The notes beneath the pieces are model-generated. The model was not told the DNA's origin, ran no database searches, and saw nothing but the letters and a program-made list of their open reading frames with translations. This document shows, piece by piece, positions 8,894-19,218 of a stretch of 64,000 nucleotides of DNA; the stretch's first letter is position 1, and every line of letters starts with the position of its first letter. The stretch comes from Aureispira sp964404215 (GTDB lineage Bacteria > Bacteroidota > Bacteroidia > Chitinophagales > Saprospiraceae). The stretch lies in the NCBI GenBank assembly GCA_964404215.1, contig CAYOJF010000003.1:25682-89681 (forward strand), in the 5' to 3' direction. The translations under genes and the position numbers were made by a program.

Positions 8894-9106
8894 TTATGCC
8901 ATTGGCATATCTGGATTTTTGCACACCTCATCTCCTTTCTTACCACAAACTGTACAGTCTCCAATCTTATTCTTTAACATAGGATTGTTTTGTGCACAAG
9001 TGCCTCTAAAATCCTTCCCAATAACGATTTGTCGGATATTAATCAATAGAAAAGAAACAAAAAATATTCCTAGTACTAGCCCGAAAACTAAAAAAAATTG
9101 TTGCAT
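8894..9106 (-). CDS. Small single-span Cys-rich protein, NqrM-like
   Basis: 70 aa. One N-terminal membrane helix (FFLVFGLVLGIFFVSFLLI) is followed by a short cytoplasmic or periplasmic tail. The tail has four cysteines in the pattern GKDFRGTC ... GDCTVC ... EVC. This resembles NqrM/DUF539, a small iron-binding membrane factor needed to mature the sodium-pumping NADH:quinone reductase. The Cys spacing differs from the proteobacterial type and no nqr genes are near, so the function is tentative. It has its own terminator downstream. Confidence 0.6.
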   Translation of the reverse strand: MQQFFLVFGLVLGIFFVSFLLINIRQIVIGKDFRGTCAQNNPMLKNKIGDCTVCGKKGDEVCKNPDMPMA

Positions 9107-9222
9107 ACTATCTTAGTATTTGTAAGAAGTAGTTCCTTACTACTTCTGATATGTTTTTATAAAAAAGTGTGCTTTTGCACTACCTATATAACAGATGAAT
9201 TACTGCTATTGTTGCTAAATGC

Positions 9223-11100
9223 TTACTCTCCTGTAGTATAGTCTCCCAACCACGCTTTGCGAATTTTCATTTGCTCTTCACTAGGGTTTTCATCAACAGA
9301 AAAAGCGTGTGTTACTTCTACTGGCATTTTCTGCAATTTACCACTCAAAGCCACCTCTTGATAAACGCCTTCTTTGTCTTTACGCAAAACTACAATATTC
9401 AACTCTTTCCCCTCTGCCATTCCCATCATATATTCAGTCAGAACTTGTTGTACAGAAGCCATTGTCAATTCACTTCCATTCCACTTATGTAGTAAATCTC
9501 CTCCTTCTAATTTCAATATATCTTTACCAAATTGATCAATCCCACTTGCCAAGACTTCAATTTTTTTCTTTTCTACATTGAAAGTTACACCTCTATTCAT
9601 ATCCAGACCAAAAGGAGACAGTTCTTTTACCATACCTTTTTCTTTGTAGGTAATTCCAGCCTTCGCCACCAATTCTTTGATAGGCAGTGGAGTAGTTCCT
9701 GCTACGTATTTATCAAAAAATGCCATCACTTCCTTTTTGTGTCCCGAAAGTTTAGCTATCTCAATAAACAAACATTTATCCTTGAATGGTTTTTCGATGC
9801 CATATTTTTGAGATAAATCTTGCATCATTTTTTGAGTACCATACTCCCCATTGGTCAGTGTTCTCAATTCCAAATCCAAACACATATTGATTAATGCCCC
9901 TTTCAAGTACACATTAGTATATTGGCTCTTATTTTTATCCAAACAGGTTTTACTCATTTCTGTAAAAGAAAGCGACTGATCAAAACGTTCTGCATTTCGC
10001 ATTTTATCGCCCATTACACTCAAAAACTGCTCAATAGGCATCAATCCTTGTTTCACCTGCACATGCTGAGCTGCATATTCTGTCCCTCCTTCATATAGCC
10101 ACAGATGCTTAGACATTTCAGGATTGATAAAATCAAAATTATGAATCTCTTCCGAATGAACAGACAATGGTGTCACAATATGAAAGAACTCATGTGCCGC
10201 TACATCTCTAATCTGCTGTCCAATCGCTGCTGGTTCTCCCTCAAACATGGCATAAAATGAAGAGTAAGAGTGTTCTAATGCTCCCGCTGCTCCCGAAAGA
10301 TACATTTCTCCTGCTTGATTCAGAAAAATCAAAAAGGCATATTTATCTACTGGTAATTCTCCTCCTAGATAAGCTCTCTGAGCTTCCAATATAGGTTTGA
10401 TTTCTTCTACTAGATAAGCTGCTTTTACTTTCCCTGTAGGAGAATAATTATGAATCAATACATCAGCCTTACCTACCTTAATCATAGCCGTATCTGGCTT
10501 AGCAAATAAAATGGGATTGTCCACCAAGCTATTGTACGAGCCTGTTTCAAAAACATCGGTATCTTCATCTCCTCCTATTCGCTTCATACTTGTCCCTCCA
10601 AACAATTCCTTTGGACGGTCTACTGTAATTTGGTAAGGTAGTTTTTCAAATTTTTTGAAATATCCAAATATCCCATGATTATTAAATACGAAGACATTAT
10701 TCGTCACATCAAAATTGATTCCAGCAGGTTCAAAGATAACATTAGGCTTATCTGTATCCCAGGTATCTTCTACTTTGTAGGTTATTTTAGCACAATTTTT
10801 TGCTTTTTTGATTTCCCACGTATTCACGTCTGAATGTACGACTTCCATTTCTTTTCCATCCTTGTCTATCGCTTTGAATTCGGTTACGAATCTCCCAAAA
10901 TTATAAACAGCATAAGTACCGGGTACCATTTTCGGCAAATGAAAAGTTACTTTATTCCGCTTGATAGCAGGCATTTTAAGCTCTACTTCTAATAAGTCAT
11001 TTTCTATTTTATTCAAATCTACCTTATACTCATATTTCTGAGCCTGAATAGACATTAGTACAGTAGTACAAAATAGTACTATCAATGATAATCTTGTCAT
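9223..11100 (-). CDS. M61 family metallopeptidase (glycyl aminopeptidase type)
   Basis: 625 aa with signal peptide (MTRLSLIVLFCTTVLMSIQA). The zinc motif HEFFH lies near residue 303, with the third ligand in LYEGGTEY downstream, as in M61 peptidases. The N-terminal beta domain (PAIKRNKVTFHLPKMVPGTY) is typical. A PDZ-like segment follows near residues 500-580 (IEVLASGIDQFGKDILKLEGGD). M61 enzymes trim N-terminal Gly or Ala residues from peptides in the periplasm or outside the cell. No sorting domain is present, so it is probably periplasmic. Confidence 0.88.
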   Translation of the reverse strand: MTRLSLIVLFCTTVLMSIQAQKYEYKVDLNKIENDLLEVELKMPAIKRNKVTFHLPKMVPGTYAVYNFGRFVTEFKAIDKDGKEMEVVHSDVNTWEIKKAKNCAKITYKVEDTWDTDKPNVIFEPAGINFDVTNNVFVFNNHGIFGYFKKFEKLPYQITVDRPKELFGGTSMKRIGGDEDTDVFETGSYNSLVDNPILFAKPDTAMIKVGKADVLIHNYSPTGKVKAAYLVEEIKPILEAQRAYLGGELPVDKYAFLIFLNQAGEMYLSGAAGALEHSYSSFYAMFEGEPAAIGQQIRDVAAHEFFHIVTPLSVHSEEIHNFDFINPEMSKHLWLYEGGTEYAAQHVQVKQGLMPIEQFLSVMGDKMRNAERFDQSLSFTEMSKTCLDKNKSQYTNVYLKGALINMCLDLELRTLTNGEYGTQKMMQDLSQKYGIEKPFKDKCLFIEIAKLSGHKKEVMAFFDKYVAGTTPLPIKELVAKAGITYKEKGMVKELSPFGLDMNRGVTFNVEKKKIEVLASGIDQFGKDILKLEGGDLLHKWNGSELTMASVQQVLTEYMMGMAEGKELNIVVLRKDKEGVYQEVALSGKLQKMPVEVTHAFSVDENPSEEQMKIRKAWLGDYTTGE

Positions 11101-11297
11101 TTTAATTTTTGGTTTATTGAAGTTGTTGTATATCTGTCTTGTCTGTTTAATATTTAAAATCTATTAGCCCATCAATCACGAGAAAAAGGGACAAACTACC
11201 TTAGGAAGTTGTTTACAAATTTATTAAAATAAAACTACTCTATAGTCAGTAATGCTCGAAAACTAATGTTAAAAGCCTCTGTTCTACCCCTAATTAT

Positions 11298-12725
11298 CTA
11301 CTCTAAGAGATCCTTAAACCACAACCCGGAGTCTTTAATGATCCTTTCTTGAGTTTCATAATTGACATGAATAATACCGAAACGGGGAATATAGCCTTCT
11401 GCCCATTCAAAATTATCCATCATAGACCAAACAAAATAACCTCGTATATCAACTCCTTCTTTTTTGGCCTTCAAAACCTGCCCTAGATATTCCTCAAAAA
11501 AAGCGATTCTCTTTTTGTCGTGTACTTGCCCTTCTTCTACTTTATCTTCAAAGGCTACCCCATTTTCTGTAATGATAATAGGCGGCAAGTTTTTGTATGC
11601 CGCAAACTGCTTAATAATCTCATAAATCCCTTCTGGATAGACCTCCCATCCCATTTCTGTAATTTCTTCAGCTTCTATACCTCTTTTTTCTGGTTTTACC
11701 TGATCAAGCCAAACATAAGGTATCAATGATTTTTGGGCAACTACTCGTGTATAATTTTGCAACCCTATAAAATCAAAGTCAAATTTAACTTTTTCCATAT
11801 CCCCATCTTGAATATACTTTTTGATTCCTGCTATAAATTTGAAATTATCGGTAGGATACCCCATCCCTAGAAGTGGTTCTATATACAGTCGATTGAGTAA
11901 TATATTCGCTCGGTGAGCCGCTCTTTCGTGTCCTTTCTTTTTGGGATAAATCGCCGAACAAGACAACGTCGTCCCAATATAAGCCCCCTCCACATTTTTG
12001 CGAATAATCCGTCCTCCTTCTGCTTGGCAAATAGTAGCATGATGTACCGCTTTTAGAAATTTCTGCGGAGCAACATACCCAGGAGCATGTACTCCAGCCA
12101 GATATCCGACTGCTGTAAATGCCATTGGTTCGTTCAGTACCATCCAGTTTTTTACTTTTCCACCATATTCTTTCGTAATCAAGTCAGCATAGGTATTGAA
12201 CCAGCCCAAAATAGCTCTATTTGCCCAACCACCTTTATCTTCTAGTGCCTGTGGCAAATCCCAATGATAAATAGTAATCCATGGTTCGATACCCACTTTA
12301 AGGCAGTAATCAATCACTTTATGATAAAAATCTATACCCTTTTGATTCGGCTTGCCTTCTCCGGTAGGGAAAATACGAGTCCATGCAATAGAAAATCGAA
12401 AAACTTGAAAATTCATCTGCTTAAGCAAATCAATATCCGATTCATAACGATTATAAAAATCACATGCAACATCACCAGTCGTTTTATCTTTGATTTTGTT
12501 AGGCTTGGTATGCGTCATATGATCCCAGACAGATTCTCCTTTTCCGTCTACATTCCATGCTCCTTCTATCTGATAGGAAGCCGTTGCCACTCCCCACTTG
12601 AAATCAGCTCCAAAATCTTCCTTCGTAAATTTACTATTAGGCTGAGCCAACAAGTCTAGTGGATTCAGCATCGTCATTCCTCCTAGTCCCATTGTTGCTA
12701 GTTTTAAAAAATTTCTTCTTTTCAT
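11298..12725 (-). CDS. GH1 beta-glucosidase with Tat signal
   Basis: 475 aa from ATG 12725. The start MKRRNFLKLATMGLGG is a twin-arginine signal, unusual for GH1, which is mostly cytosolic. It argues against the longer frame from 12773. The GH1 barrel begins FKWGVATASYQIEGAWN. The acid/base glutamate is in VLNEP and the nucleophile glutamate in ITENG; the C-terminal WSMMDNFEWAEGY motif binds the glycone. It should hydrolyse beta-glucosides or related disaccharides after export in folded form to the periplasm. Confidence 0.93.
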   Translation of the reverse strand: MKRRNFLKLATMGLGGMTMLNPLDLLAQPNSKFTKEDFGADFKWGVATASYQIEGAWNVDGKGESVWDHMTHTKPNKIKDKTTGDVACDFYNRYESDIDLLKQMNFQVFRFSIAWTRIFPTGEGKPNQKGIDFYHKVIDYCLKVGIEPWITIYHWDLPQALEDKGGWANRAILGWFNTYADLITKEYGGKVKNWMVLNEPMAFTAVGYLAGVHAPGYVAPQKFLKAVHHATICQAEGGRIIRKNVEGAYIGTTLSCSAIYPKKKGHERAAHRANILLNRLYIEPLLGMGYPTDNFKFIAGIKKYIQDGDMEKVKFDFDFIGLQNYTRVVAQKSLIPYVWLDQVKPEKRGIEAEEITEMGWEVYPEGIYEIIKQFAAYKNLPPIIITENGVAFEDKVEEGQVHDKKRIAFFEEYLGQVLKAKKEGVDIRGYFVWSMMDNFEWAEGYIPRFGIIHVNYETQERIIKDSGLWFKDLLE

Positions 12726-12802
12726 TATCATTCTTTTTGGTGTTGATATAAATATACAACAAGACAACTCCACTGAAAAGTAAAAGAATGCTTACTTTTG
12801 AA

Positions 12803-12992
12803 TAGAGGTTATTATGAATAGAGTTGTATAGAGGGGGCGAGATAGATTTTTTTGATTCGCGACGAGAAGCGGAAATTCGTAGCCTAAGCCTGTCCCAACG
12901 GACGTAGGGGCTACGAAATTGAGTATTCGAGGAATGCCTAATCGGAAAAAGATATTTTTGTTCCCATACTAATCTATTCGTAATAACCCCTA
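12803..12992 (+). repeat. Miniature inverted-repeat element, family 1 copy B
   Basis: Terminal inverted repeats at 12803-12829 and 12966-12992 match at 23 of 27 positions and each begins with TA, consistent with a TA target duplication. The interior is the same as in the copy at 2912-3187, including CGTAGCC ... GGCTACG pairing around gtcc-caac-ggac. Like copy A it sits just upstream of a plus-strand gene, in the same orientation. 190 bp, no coding frame. Confidence 0.78.
12953..12960 (+). promoter_or_regulatory. Candidate -7 box TATTTTTG for truA inside the repeat
   Basis: TATTTTTG matches the Bacteroidota -7 consensus TAnnTTTG and lies 63 bases before the truA start, inside element copy B. 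I see no clear TTG at the right distance upstream, so this is only a candidate. The matching position in copy A reads TATTTCTG. Confidence 0.35.
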
Positions 12993-13022
12993 ATAAACAA
13001 AACTAATCAAACTAGTAGTTTA

Positions 13023-13766
13023 ATGCGTTATTTTTTAGAATTTGCCTACAATGGCACTCGATTTAGTGGTTATCAAGAACAACCTAATGCCTATACCATA
13101 CAGGCGGCGGTAGAAAAAGCAATCGCTACACTGCTAAGGACGAAAACTAAAATAGCTGGTTGTGGACGGACAGATACGGGAGTCCATGCCCAACAATATT
13201 TCGCCCATTTTGATAGCGAGATGCATTTAGACGAAAATTTTGTTTATAAAATGAATGCTATCATTGAGAAAGATATCGTCTTCTACGCTATTCATCTAGT
13301 GGACTCAGAAGCTCATGCCCGTTTTGATGCTACTTCTAGGAGCTACAAGTATTATTTAGATTTACAATACAATCCATTTCGACAAGAAACGGCTTATTTC
13401 TGTAACTATGCCAATAAACTAGACCTTCACAAAATGCAGGTCATGGCTGAGCTACTCCTAAAGTTTGAAGATTTCAATACCTTCTGCAAGACTAACTCTT
13501 CTGCTAAAACGACATTATGTGACCTTAGAAAATCCACATGGGTCTATGATGAATCAGAAAAACAATTGGTATATCACGTTACTGCTAATCGTTTTTTGAG
13601 AGGAATGATTCGGCTGATTGTAGGAATGAGCTTACAGGTAGGCAAGGGGAAAGTATCATTGGCTACAGTAGAAAGTGCTCTACAGCAAAAAGTCCCTCTA
13701 CAAGAAGCTTTATCTGCTCCTGCTAAGGGACTTTTCTTAATGGATATTGAGTATTCTTATATTTAA
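13023..13766 (+). CDS. truA: tRNA pseudouridine(38-40) synthase
   Basis: 247 aa, usual TruA length. The catalytic aspartate is D51 in GCGRTDTGVHA. The FAYNGTRFSGYQ opening and FLRGMIRLIVG near the C-terminus are family signatures. TruA isomerises uridines 38-40 in the anticodon stem-loop of many tRNAs. That is of interest here because the window also holds tRNA loci split in the anticodon loop. Transcription probably starts within or just after the upstream element. Confidence 0.96.
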   Translation: MRYFLEFAYNGTRFSGYQEQPNAYTIQAAVEKAIATLLRTKTKIAGCGRTDTGVHAQQYFAHFDSEMHLDENFVYKMNAIIEKDIVFYAIHLVDSEAHARFDATSRSYKYYLDLQYNPFRQETAYFCNYANKLDLHKMQVMAELLLKFEDFNTFCKTNSSAKTTLCDLRKSTWVYDESEKQLVYHVTANRFLRGMIRLIVGMSLQVGKGKVSLATVESALQQKVPLQEALSAPAKGLFLMDIEYSYI

Positions 13767-13898
13767 CAGCACTTTTTCCCAAAATGAAATCACTTAATTT
13801 TAAATTAAAAATAAAATTACATTACAACCTTCTATTAAAGATGACTTTTACGTATTTTGGGAAACCAAAATTATTATTTAACACCCAAAACGTTTTTT

Positions 13899-16800
13899 AT
13901 GAAAAAGACACTATTCCTATTTCTAGTATTCTACTTAGGAGTGCTAGTTAAGAACCATGCTCAATTTTCCAATGAACCAGATTCAACTTTTTATTCGTTT
14001 TTAGATACCTTTTATCATTATCACCAAGACGATAGTACAGAAGGGGGAATGTATAACCATGTAAGAAGAGATGTTTTATCTTGGGGAGGTAGGCTTTACC
14101 CCTCTGGAGATATGAAAGTAGCTAATAAAGCATTGATAGAGTACTCAAAAATCTACAATACACCCCCTACGTCCAATCCAATCACCTTATCAAGTGGATC
14201 AAGTATTCAGTTTCCCATCAATCACCCCAATGCTACTGGTTGGAATGAACTTGGTCCAACAGGACCTCAAAGTGTAGCAGGTGGACGTCCTAATACTGCA
14301 AGGGGAATGGGGCAAATGCATAGAATTGCATTTCATCCTGCTTATGATGGTAATACTAAGAAGACTGTATATGCAGGCTCTCACTATGGAGGACTATTTC
14401 GCTCAGATGATGGTGGAGCAAATTGGTATAATTTTCATACTGACCAAGGATTACCTATTACTTCTATTGGAGGAGTAGCTGTTTCTGATTATAAGGTGTA
14501 TGTATGTACAGGCAATGGAGATTATGGGTTCACTTTTGGATATCAGGCATATTATCAGCCTTTTCATTCACTTTTGGGAGCGAATCCTACCCATACTGTT
14601 GGAGTATATAGGTATGATATGACTACTACCAATCAATGGGAAGATATTAATGGAGCTGTTACTATGATTGATGGCACTACAGCGTCTAGCCTTTTAGATG
14701 TATTTGAAGGTGGCGGAACAATGAGAGAAATTATTGTTCACCCAACAAATGATAATATAGTTCTTATAGCTACTAGTCATGGAATTTTCAAGACTATAAA
14801 TAGTGGTAATAATTGGACACAAGTTTTAATAGGTCCTTCTGTAACTACATGGGATACAGAATGGAGGGGGTTAGAGTTTCATCCTACTAACTCTAATATT
14901 GTTTATGCTAGTGGAAGAGATATTTACCAATCTACAGATGGTGGTAATACATGGACTTCTATGACTAACGGAACTATAGATTTAGTATTACCTACTAGCT
15001 TTGATGTCAAGAGAATAAATGTAGCTACAACACCTGCTAAGCCAAATAATGTTTATGCTCAAATTATAGGGAATACTGGAAGAAGGTTATATTTGTATGA
15101 TGGTACCAGCTGGCTTTTTAAAGCAGCTCTTACCACACCGAGTGAAGGTTTTGAAAATCCTAGCTGGAATGGAATAGCAGTCTCTCCAGTAGATGGTTCT
15201 GATGTATTTATAGGTGCAATTGTGAATCACAGGTGTCAAAACTTCTTAAGCCTTGGAACAGTTGGATTCAATAGGATAAATGCAACTAGAGGTCATGACC
15301 CAGCAATACATCATGATGTCCATGTCTTAGAATTTCCACCAAATAACTTGAGTAATAAATTATTTTTTGGGACTCACGGAGGAATTAGTGAATATGATTT
15401 GACTACTTCTAGTTGGAGGGCACTTTATAATGGCTTAGGAGTTTCTACTATATGGACTTTTGATGACTGGGAGGGAAAATATGGAGTCATTGCTTTAGCT
15501 AAGCAAGATATTGGTGTTGACTACACTAGAGATAATGGTCAGATATGGTTTGCTCATGACCTTATTGGTGATGGATATGGGGTTCAGATAGATGACCATT
15601 CTGGTCTTTCTTTTTGGATAGGTAGTAATGGTTATGTGGGAATTCGAAATATCTACCCTTCTTTTTCTACCCCTACAGATATTAGCCCTCGAATACCTTT
15701 TGATCCAGGGACAGGAGATCCTTCATTTATTCCATCTACATTTAAAATGATTAACCACCCTAAAACAGAAGAACTCTATTTTGGATTATCAGAGCTACAT
15801 AGAAGAGGTTTTTTAACAGCTATTGAGCAAAATGCAGGAGGAGGAATTTATCCATGGACACCCAAATCTGATATATATCAAGCTCCAGGCAAATCTGCTC
15901 AATGGACAAGACAAATTATGGAAGTTGCCTTTTCAGAAGATGAGAATACAGACAATGCTTATGTTTCTACATTGAATTACACATCTCCCTCTCCAACTGG
16001 AAGTAGGTTCCGTTCTGGATTTTTTGTATCAGATCAGAGTGTTTGTTCAACTTGTTTTGTAGATAAAACAGGAGGAGTTCCTGTGTCGACTAATCCTAAT
16101 ATTCCTGCTAATTATGGCGATCCTAATCCTATCACAGGGATAGCTGTCGATCCTCTGAATGGAGATAGAGTTTGGGTGACTTTTACAGGATTTGATCCTA
16201 CCTTGAAAGTATATTATTCATCTAACAAAGGAGATGCTAATACATGGGTAAGCTATGATGATGCTAATCAATCATTGGCAAATATGAATATGTCTGTTAA
16301 TGGTATTGTGTATCAAAGAGGAACTAACGATCGACTCTATATCGCTACAGATGTAGGAATTTTTGTACGAGAAAATGGAGGAAATTGGTTAAGGTTTGAT
16401 AATGCAGTTAATCCTTTTCCTAATACTAGAGTAACAGAATTGAAAATTAACTACTGTTCAGGCAAATTATTAGCGGCTACTTTTGGTAGAGGAGTCTGGG
16501 AAGCAGACTTGCTCCCTGCAGAAGAAGACATTAATCTGAGAAGTTTCCGTGTAGTGGACAATAACGAGACATGGAATACAGATAAAAATATGACGAGAGA
16601 TATTAGAGTAAAACAAGGAGCAACCCTTACTTTATCTACTATGACACTCAATATGCCAGCTGGTGGATTGATAGTAGTAGAAACAGGAGCAAAGTTAGTA
16701 GTGGATGGTAGTACGATTACTAATTTGTGTGGAGAAACTTGGGTCGGTATACAAATATGGGGAGATGATACCCAAGAACAAACCTCACTACACCAAGGGC

Positions 16801-19151
16801 ATTTAGTACTCAATGGTGCTACTGTTGAGTATGCTAAGGAAGCTATGAGTCCATGGGAGGTCGATAACCCTAATGGGACAGGAGGAATAGTGGAAGCCAC
16901 GAATAGTACTTTTGTGAATAACTGGCGTACGAGTGGTTTTATGCGATATAACTCTCCTAGTGGACAAAGGGAAAAGAGCCGTTTTGCTAATTGTACCTTT
17001 ACAGTCAATGATGATATTCGTCCTTTCAATAATCAACCCAATTCTTTTTTAGGGCATCTTTCGATGTGGGACATTAGTGGGATATTGATAGAGGGCTGTA
17101 CGTTTAAGGATGAGCGTTCTTCTAAAACAACTGATAGTTATGGAATCTATACTTTGTCTGCCACTCCAAATATCAGAGGTTTACAACAAGGAAGTATCCT
17201 AAACCCTCGAAAACCGAATACTTTTGAAGGACTAGAGCGAGCGGTAGAAATAGGTAATCCTGCTACACATAACTTTACTACACAAGTAGACCAAGCTATT
17301 TTTATTGATAATGAACAAGCGTTGACCATTCGTAATCATGATAATGCTACCATTATCAGAAATAGTTTTGAAATAGGTGGTTTTCCAAATAATGTTCCTC
17401 CTTCTAGTGGACTTGTTCAGGAGTATGGATTAGGTTTCATCAACTCTGGTAGCTTTGTGGCTCAACAAAATAACTTTGAAGCCAATAACACTACTGACCC
17501 TACCATAGGGTCATGGATAGATGAAACAGGAGATACCGGTAATGATATTATCAATAATAATTATACTAACCTAACAGGAGCTATCTTAGCTCACGGTCAG
17601 AATGCTAATCCACAAATTATAGCTTCGGGAAGTCAGTTTCTATGTAACGAATCTTCTGACAATACCGCTTTGGATTATGGAGTACTAGATAACACGAATG
17701 GAACCAATACCCCTTCCAGTATCAATACGAATCAAGGTTCCAATAGTGCTGCTGCAAGAAATACTTTTTCGGGAGCAGTATCTTATCACTTCTTTAATTT
17801 TTCAAATACAATAAGTCCTATAGATTATTGGTTTGATCCTAATGGAGTCAATGAAACACCTGATCCAAGTAGATTACTGAATGTTCAAGATTTTGGAATT
17901 CCTGCTAATAATCAGTGTATAGACCAATACACGGACCCCAATACTACTAGCAGTACAGGGAACAATGGTGGACCAATGTTGAGAAGTACCATGAAAAATA
18001 ATCATTATGCAGCAGTGGCTCAATACAATCAACTTAAGAGTGAGTATGATGGAAAAATAGATAATGGAGATACAGAGGCTTTATTGTTGACGATAGAAGA
18101 AACACCGCCATCAGATAAAGGGAGCTTAAAAGTATATCTATTGGATATCGCCCCGTTTTTGAGTCAAGAAGTGCTGCTATTTACAGCAGGAAGAGGGCTA
18201 TACAATAGTATAGATTTGAAAGAAATTATAAAAGCTAATCCTGATGTTATAAAAGCAACAAATTTCATGGAGGACCTGGCACTAATAGAAAATTCTCCTT
18301 TAGAGGAAAATGATTTAGAGGAAATAGAGAATTCTCCTACCAGTAGTCAAGAATCGGGGACACCCACTTTCGAAAGAGCAGAATTAGGCAGTCAAATAGC
18401 ACAACAATACAGACTGCTCAATTTTTGGGCAGGAGAGGTGTACAAAAGTTATGCTAATGATACTATTGTGTCTGAGCCAGACACCCTAATGACTTGGATT
18501 CAGAACAAGAAAGGGTTATCGGCTGCTTACGAATTAGTAGAATATTACTGGAGAACAGGGCAAGAAGCACTTGCTTTTAGCACATTAGCCAGTATAGCAA
18601 ATAGTAATGAGCTAGAAGGGGTGAGATTGCAAAATCATACAGCTTTGGTAGAGTTGAAGACTTTATATCAGACGGTAGCACAAGACAACAGAACCATTGC
18701 CCAGCTCGAAAGAGAGGAAGTGGTACAGCTGGAAGCGATTGCCAACCTAAAAGCGGGTACTGCTTCTTCTCAGGCAGCTAATATTGTATCTTTCTTTTAT
18801 ACCCCTAGTACTCGATACTATCCAATGTTACCTGATTTGGCAGGGCGTTCTAATTTCTACCAGCAGGAGGAAGGAAAAATTACTACAGTTACTACCAGTA
18901 GTCTTTCAGGATACCCCAACCCAGCTATCAACTGGGTAGACTTGATCTATGAACTCCCGAGTGGTAAGACAGAAGGGATAGTCTATATTACTGCTAGTAA
19001 TGGACAATTGATAGAACAGATAAAAGTGAATCAAATCAAAGGTTCTATCAATCTTAATACAACTCCATGGACTGCAGGGATTTACTTTGCTAGTCTATGG
19101 ACAGCAGATAACCAACAGTTACAAGTTTATAAAATAGTGATTAAAAAATAA
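13899..19151 (+). CDS. Giant secreted beta-propeller/beta-helix protein with T9SS sorting domain
   Basis: 1750 aa from ATG 13899 (MKKTLFLFLVFYLGVLVKNH), a good signal peptide; a longer frame starts only with TTG. The N-terminal half has Asp-box repeats (RSDDGGANW, STDGGNTW, SSNKGDANTW), as in sialidase/sortilin-type propellers. Residues about 880-1300 look like a right-handed parallel beta-helix (GLIVVETGAKLVVDGSTI, ILIEGCTFKDE). A helical stretch follows. The last 80 residues are a type A T9SS domain (SGYPNPAINWVDLIYEL). Bacteroidota proteins of this build are surface or extracellular adhesins or hydrolases; no catalytic site is evident. Confidence 0.87.
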   Translation: MKKTLFLFLVFYLGVLVKNHAQFSNEPDSTFYSFLDTFYHYHQDDSTEGGMYNHVRRDVLSWGGRLYPSGDMKVANKALIEYSKIYNTPPTSNPITLSSGSSIQFPINHPNATGWNELGPTGPQSVAGGRPNTARGMGQMHRIAFHPAYDGNTKKTVYAGSHYGGLFRSDDGGANWYNFHTDQGLPITSIGGVAVSDYKVYVCTGNGDYGFTFGYQAYYQPFHSLLGANPTHTVGVYRYDMTTTNQWEDINGAVTMIDGTTASSLLDVFEGGGTMREIIVHPTNDNIVLIATSHGIFKTINSGNNWTQVLIGPSVTTWDTEWRGLEFHPTNSNIVYASGRDIYQSTDGGNTWTSMTNGTIDLVLPTSFDVKRINVATTPAKPNNVYAQIIGNTGRRLYLYDGTSWLFKAALTTPSEGFENPSWNGIAVSPVDGSDVFIGAIVNHRCQNFLSLGTVGFNRINATRGHDPAIHHDVHVLEFPPNNLSNKLFFGTHGGISEYDLTTSSWRALYNGLGVSTIWTFDDWEGKYGVIALAKQDIGVDYTRDNGQIWFAHDLIGDGYGVQIDDHSGLSFWIGSNGYVGIRNIYPSFSTPTDISPRIPFDPGTGDPSFIPSTFKMINHPKTEELYFGLSELHRRGFLTAIEQNAGGGIYPWTPKSDIYQAPGKSAQWTRQIMEVAFSEDENTDNAYVSTLNYTSPSPTGSRFRSGFFVSDQSVCSTCFVDKTGGVPVSTNPNIPANYGDPNPITGIAVDPLNGDRVWVTFTGFDPTLKVYYSSNKGDANTWVSYDDANQSLANMNMSVNGIVYQRGTNDRLYIATDVGIFVRENGGNWLRFDNAVNPFPNTRVTELKINYCSGKLLAATFGRGVWEADLLPAEEDINLRSFRVVDNNETWNTDKNMTRDIRVKQGATLTLSTMTLNMPAGGLIVVETGAKLVVDGSTITNLCGETWVGIQIWGDDTQEQTSLHQGHLVLNGATVEYAKEAMSPWEVDNPNGTGGIVEATNSTFVNNWRTSGFMRYNSPSGQREKSRFANCTFTVNDDIRPFNNQPNSFLGHLSMWDISGILIEGCTFKDERSSKTTDSYGIYTLSATPNIRGLQQGSILNPRKPNTFEGLERAVEIGNPATHNFTTQVDQAIFIDNEQALTIRNHDNATIIRNSFEIGGFPNNVPPSSGLVQEYGLGFINSGSFVAQQNNFEANNTTDPTIGSWIDETGDTGNDIINNNYTNLTGAILAHGQNANPQIIASGSQFLCNESSDNTALDYGVLDNTNGTNTPSSINTNQGSNSAAARNTFSGAVSYHFFNFSNTISPIDYWFDPNGVNETPDPSRLLNVQDFGIPANNQCIDQYTDPNTTSSTGNNGGPMLRSTMKNNHYAAVAQYNQLKSEYDGKIDNGDTEALLLTIEETPPSDKGSLKVYLLDIAPFLSQEVLLFTAGRGLYNSIDLKEIIKANPDVIKATNFMEDLALIENSPLEENDLEEIENSPTSSQESGTPTFERAELGSQIAQQYRLLNFWAGEVYKSYANDTIVSEPDTLMTWIQNKKGLSAAYELVEYYWRTGQEALAFSTLASIANSNELEGVRLQNHTALVELKTLYQTVAQDNRTIAQLEREEVVQLEAIANLKAGTASSQAANIVSFFYTPSTRYYPMLPDLAGRSNFYQQEEGKITTVTTSSLSGYPNPAINWVDLIYELPSGKTEGIVYITASNGQLIEQIKVNQIKGSINLNTTPWTAGIYFASLWTADNQQLQVYKIVIKK

Positions 19152-19170
19152 GTACTATTTATTCATGATG

Positions 19171-19205
19171 ACCGTCCAAGGGACTAAAACCTTGGACGGT
19201 TTTTA
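19171..19205 (+). terminator. Terminator of the giant T9SS protein gene
   Basis: accgtccaagg and ccttggacggt form a perfect 11-bp stem around gactaaaa, followed by a T run. Confidence 0.88.
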
Positions 19206-19218
19206 ATTCATTATAAAT

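Noticed and set aside
8817..9116. Plus-strand frame opposite the small Cys-rich protein
   Set aside because: Starts inside a terminator stem and is the antisense of a gene with a clear membrane helix and Cys pattern.
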